In this document: one piece after another, positions 5,301-5,958 of the stretch | How positions within the stretch are numbered: position 1 is the stretch's first letter | Layout of the letters: the number at the start of each line of letters is the position of its first letter | Assembly: GCA_009936765.1 (NCBI GenBank) | Contig: JAACDL010000085.1 | Location: 1 to 5,958, forward strand | Direction: 5' to 3' | Origin: Methanobacteriota archaeon | GTDB taxonomy: Archaea; Thermoplasmatota; Poseidoniia; Poseidoniales; Poseidoniaceae | Length of the DNA: 5,958 bases | Notes under the pieces: generated by a model | The model's database searches: none | Seen by the model: the letters and a program-made list of their open reading frames with translations, nothing else | Told to the model about the DNA's origin: nothing | Translations under genes and position numbers: made by a program

Positions 5301-5958
5301 GATGGAAACAATGGACAATGGCGATATGGAAGACAATCCAGAATTATGGTTCGCTATGTTCGATGCCAACGATGATGGTGAAGTAACAGCTTCAGAGTGG
5401 GCAGACGCATCTAACCAATCTGAAGATGAAGAGCCAATGTCTGACGAAGATTTCGAGATGTTATCTGCAATGATTAACAACTTTGATAGTGATTCCAGCG
5501 GCGGCCTTGACTTCGAAGAGTTCATGAAAATGATGGATGAAATGGGCGATGAAGACGGAGAAGATGGTGAAGATATGTTCTCTGACAGCGTTATGTTCTT
5601 GGTATTCGGAATGGAAGGACTTGAAGGAGACCTAGACGACTATAGTTTAGTGCTTGCCCAATGTACTCAAGAGATGGATTCCATGACTGGTATGATGATG
5701 TCATCAGACTGCGGTGAAGACGCATATTCAGTGCAACTCTCTTCGATTCTAATGGAATCAGAGGTTGATATGTTGTTCTCCGAGAATGCAATCATGTTCA
5801 TGGATTCTGATGAAAGTGGAACTTTGACTATGGGAGACGTGATTATAATTGACGCATCTTCGGACGAGATATCTGGAGAATGGAACGGAGCGCGTCTTCA
5901 CTCTGAAGAAGCCGATTCTTACTCTGATGAGAACCCAATGATGCCTGGATTCACAGGA
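2326..5958 (+). CDS. Giant, extremely acidic multi-domain lipoprotein with EF-hand, MopE-type and LDLa-like modules, C-terminus beyond the window
   Basis: One uninterrupted frame of 1211 codons with no stop before the right edge. The start at 2326 gives a lipoprotein signal: Lys3, hydrophobic 4-15 and lipobox LSGC with Cys18; a TATA box sits at the right distance upstream. Order of modules by residue: unknown domain with scattered Cys (about 33-200); reduced LDLa-like motif (202-228); related cysteine motif (257-285); beta-rich region (about 313-405); MopE-type motif (418-458); Cys/Trp region (463-525); EF-hand loop (532-543); sequon-rich region (595-692); C-T-D...D-G-S-C module (741-763); EF-hand loops at 781-792, 824-835, 860-871, 899-910, 937-948, 977-988, 1013-1024, 1054-1065 and 1160-1171. 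Hand count gives about 335 Asp/Glu and about 20 Lys/Arg. Likely membrane-anchored on the outside and binding many Ca2+ ions; adhesion, Ca2+ storage or surface coating are all possible. No catalytic domain seen. Confidence 0.95.
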   Translation, partial: MDKAIAICLTALLLLSGCLDASDDDDPISIVGCDDEASLTYNENATESNDELCASEELLESGIFAFIELMEDGPDLTEVNSTMGYTMEISETQIDKTECYEWEYWNADLVDESMPYNGCPDVTEDVWHYMETVVVNPTGYKVTSENTLNGDTTVEEMIISGNQIQYTMIEDGESMQVRMKHAGTYEDLIEALMNSGDDEGQFICDNGEEIPQSWVNDGEEDCDDGSDEGVEFNDNSDDTEGRQATSDDNSDDGDAEMVCYDMGSHTILYEIDNAEDCEDGNYMWVNADSGSDDHSDDDGMDMGDDGEDPSSSDYTVYFTPNATFTGFDKTESGMTFTGLLNIEGAPFGHLEVYTTEDFTVTGFALMDVESTSNWVKFMLINSGSTIIDETLPLDALPFMLIQVESDDSDDSEDDDLVDNDNDGYDETQDCDDNDPWIYPDNPEEEIDGLDNDCDGLVDYEDDNCGECWDELWFAFEELSGSTFDNTSLDQVLEYQSTCWRATNPNADSQTPFGFAFSEMSAEDIELIFKEVDTDDSSTLDGDEMEEFHNQIQDQIWANHKTEDHDHDGNEEGDDEIAMYRCVNFVDESALDSTTNFSSVFNNSNLDYSLCDTSAEDVNYTFDNSTFTLPTHMMYESCWEEEPNVTMCDYGTIEAVNGSELYETVTMEDDESADDCEGEYNNESNMCTVWSGNITDSDANGFTISDSDGGREMIVFYQYDSQLSSGILIVVNDEDEDEVVEGCTDSMAINFDSSATDDDGSCEYDGDGDGDWSFDRELQDCDSDNDTMVSYDELETCIDEDLANDGYGHMSASDVHAYDEFNMSDMNNDSMLNESEFDYLNSMLSRQNEDPNYQEMFSMMDSDEDGEVTFSEWENMNNQSDEPMPQDDLDRFALIINFFDEDNSGGLDFSEFENMMYTLDSEDDGMDEDPEFMFAMMDSDMNGEVTLSEWVALSNKSDDGPMSQEDIDGLSNMMDMFDEDDSMGLNFSEYKAMMETMDNGDMEDNPELWFAMFDANDDGEVTASEWADASNQSEDEEPMSDEDFEMLSAMINNFDSDSSGGLDFEEFMKMMDEMGDEDGEDGEDMFSDSVMFLVFGMEGLEGDLDDYSLVLAQCTQEMDSMTGMMMSSDCGEDAYSVQLSSILMESEVDMLFSENAIMFMDSDESGTLTMGDVIIIDASSDEISGEWNGARLHSEEADSYSDENPMMPGFTG
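2929..3009 (+). other. Reduced LDL-receptor class A-like motif within the lipoprotein
   Basis: Residues 202-228 read F-I-C-x2-G-x2-IP-x2-WVNDGE-x-DC-DDGSDE. This matches the LDLa pattern, where F-x-C, then IP, then W, then the Ca2+-binding D-x3-DC-x-DGSDE follow in this order. Only two cysteines (204, 222) remain of the canonical six, and the position where LDLa usually has Cys before the acidic loop is Asn216. The acidic ligands (Asp217, Asp221, Asp223, Asp227, Glu228) are retained. The resemblance is seen in sequence; descent from, or convergence with, true LDLa is open. Confidence 0.6.
3577..3699 (+). other. MopE-type putative metal-binding motif within the lipoprotein
   Basis: Residues 418-458 carry the order D-N-D-N-D-G-Y, then DCDDNDP (429-435), I-Y-P (437-439), and IDGLDNDCDG (446-455) followed by L-V-D. 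This is the recognisable short motif shared with the copper-binding MopE/CorA surface proteins and widespread in secreted bacterial and archaeal proteins. Both cysteines of the motif (430, 453) are present. It probably binds Ca2+ or another metal; which metal cannot be read from the sequence. Confidence 0.85.
4546..4614 (+). other. C-T-D...D-G-S-C surface-protein module within the lipoprotein
   Basis: Residues 741-763 show GCTDSMAINFD, then SAT, then DDDGSCEY, with Cys742 and Cys761 bracketing it. This short motif recurs in secreted proteins of marine bacteria and archaea, often in many tandem copies; here I see one. It leads directly into a DGDGDGD run (764-770) and the first EF-hand loop of the C-terminal series. 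A disulfide-closed, Ca2+-binding spacer is the likely role (inference). Confidence 0.6.
4867..5559 (+). repeat. Three tandem EF-hand-pair repeats (about 76-79 residues each)
   Basis: Units are about 4867-5103, 5104-5331 and 5332-5559. Each has two different 12-residue loops. Type A is D-x-(D/N)-x-(D/N)-G-E-V-T-x-S-E followed by Trp (loops 860, 937, 1013). Type B is FD-x-D-x-S-x-G-L-(D/N)-F-x-E (loops 899, 977, 1054). Type A loops are 77 and 76 residues apart, type B loops 78 and 77 apart. Each unit opens with an acidic residue, Asp/Asn and Pro (EDP, EDP, DNP) and its two loops are joined by a linker with PM(P/S). Loop 977 has Met982 where the usual Gly sits, the only visibly weakened loop of the six. 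Confidence 0.88.
5806..5838 (+). other. Outlying final EF-hand loop
   Basis: Residues 1160-1171 read D-S-D-E-S-G-T-L-T-M-G-D, a canonical loop except that position 12 is Asp rather than Glu, which in EF-hands often lowers Ca2+ affinity or favours Mg2+. It lies about 95 residues after the last tandem loop, separated by a region with two cysteines (1113, 1129) and so is not part of the regular array. Confidence 0.65.

Noticed and set aside
2268..5525. Several Ser-rich open frames on the minus strand inside the giant gene (for example 2268-2564, 4473-4682, 4977-5189, 5211-5525).
   Set aside because: They are the antisense reading of Asp/Glu-rich codons (GAT, GAA and GAC runs give Ser-type codons or few stops on the other strand). 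They have no start context and no recognisable domain.

Overview
The window looks like part of a planktonic marine archaeal genome, most likely Marine Group II (Candidatus Poseidoniales) or a close relative. This is inferred from style, not from a marker gene. The evidence is: TATA boxes centred about 25-27 bp upstream of start codons with no Shine-Dalgarno motif (typical of archaeal leaderless transcription); a very acidic exported proteome; and secreted proteins built from PKD, FAS1, EF-hand, MopE-type and C-T-D...D-G-S-C modules. A marine bacterium with similar surface proteins is not fully excluded.

Left half, minus strand, read right to left: (1) 2218-1430, an exported protein with an N-terminal membrane segment, one PKD domain and a four-cysteine C-terminal region; (2) 1402-947, a small cytoplasmic protein of probable thioredoxin-like fold without any cysteine, 27 bp behind gene 1 and perhaps co-transcribed with it; (3) 879 to beyond position 1, a secreted protein with at least two FAS1 (fasciclin) domains that are a gapless tandem duplication, with its own TATA box.

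Right half, plus strand: one giant open frame from 2326 to beyond 5958 (1211 codons seen, no stop). It encodes a lipoprotein (lipobox LSGC, Cys18) of extreme acidity: by hand count about 335 Asp/Glu against about 20 Lys/Arg. It carries a reduced LDL-receptor-class-A-like motif, a MopE-type metal-binding motif, a C-T-D...D-G-S-C module and about ten EF-hand loops, six of them arranged as three tandem 76-79-residue pairs. A 107-bp divergent promoter region (2219-2325) separates it from the PKD gene.

Three of the four genes encode exported or anchored proteins with adhesion or Ca2+-binding modules, so the locus reads as a cell-surface locus. No RNA genes, CRISPR arrays, insertion sequences or terminators were recognised. 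All four genes together cover almost the whole window; the remaining gaps are 67, 27 and 107 bp.
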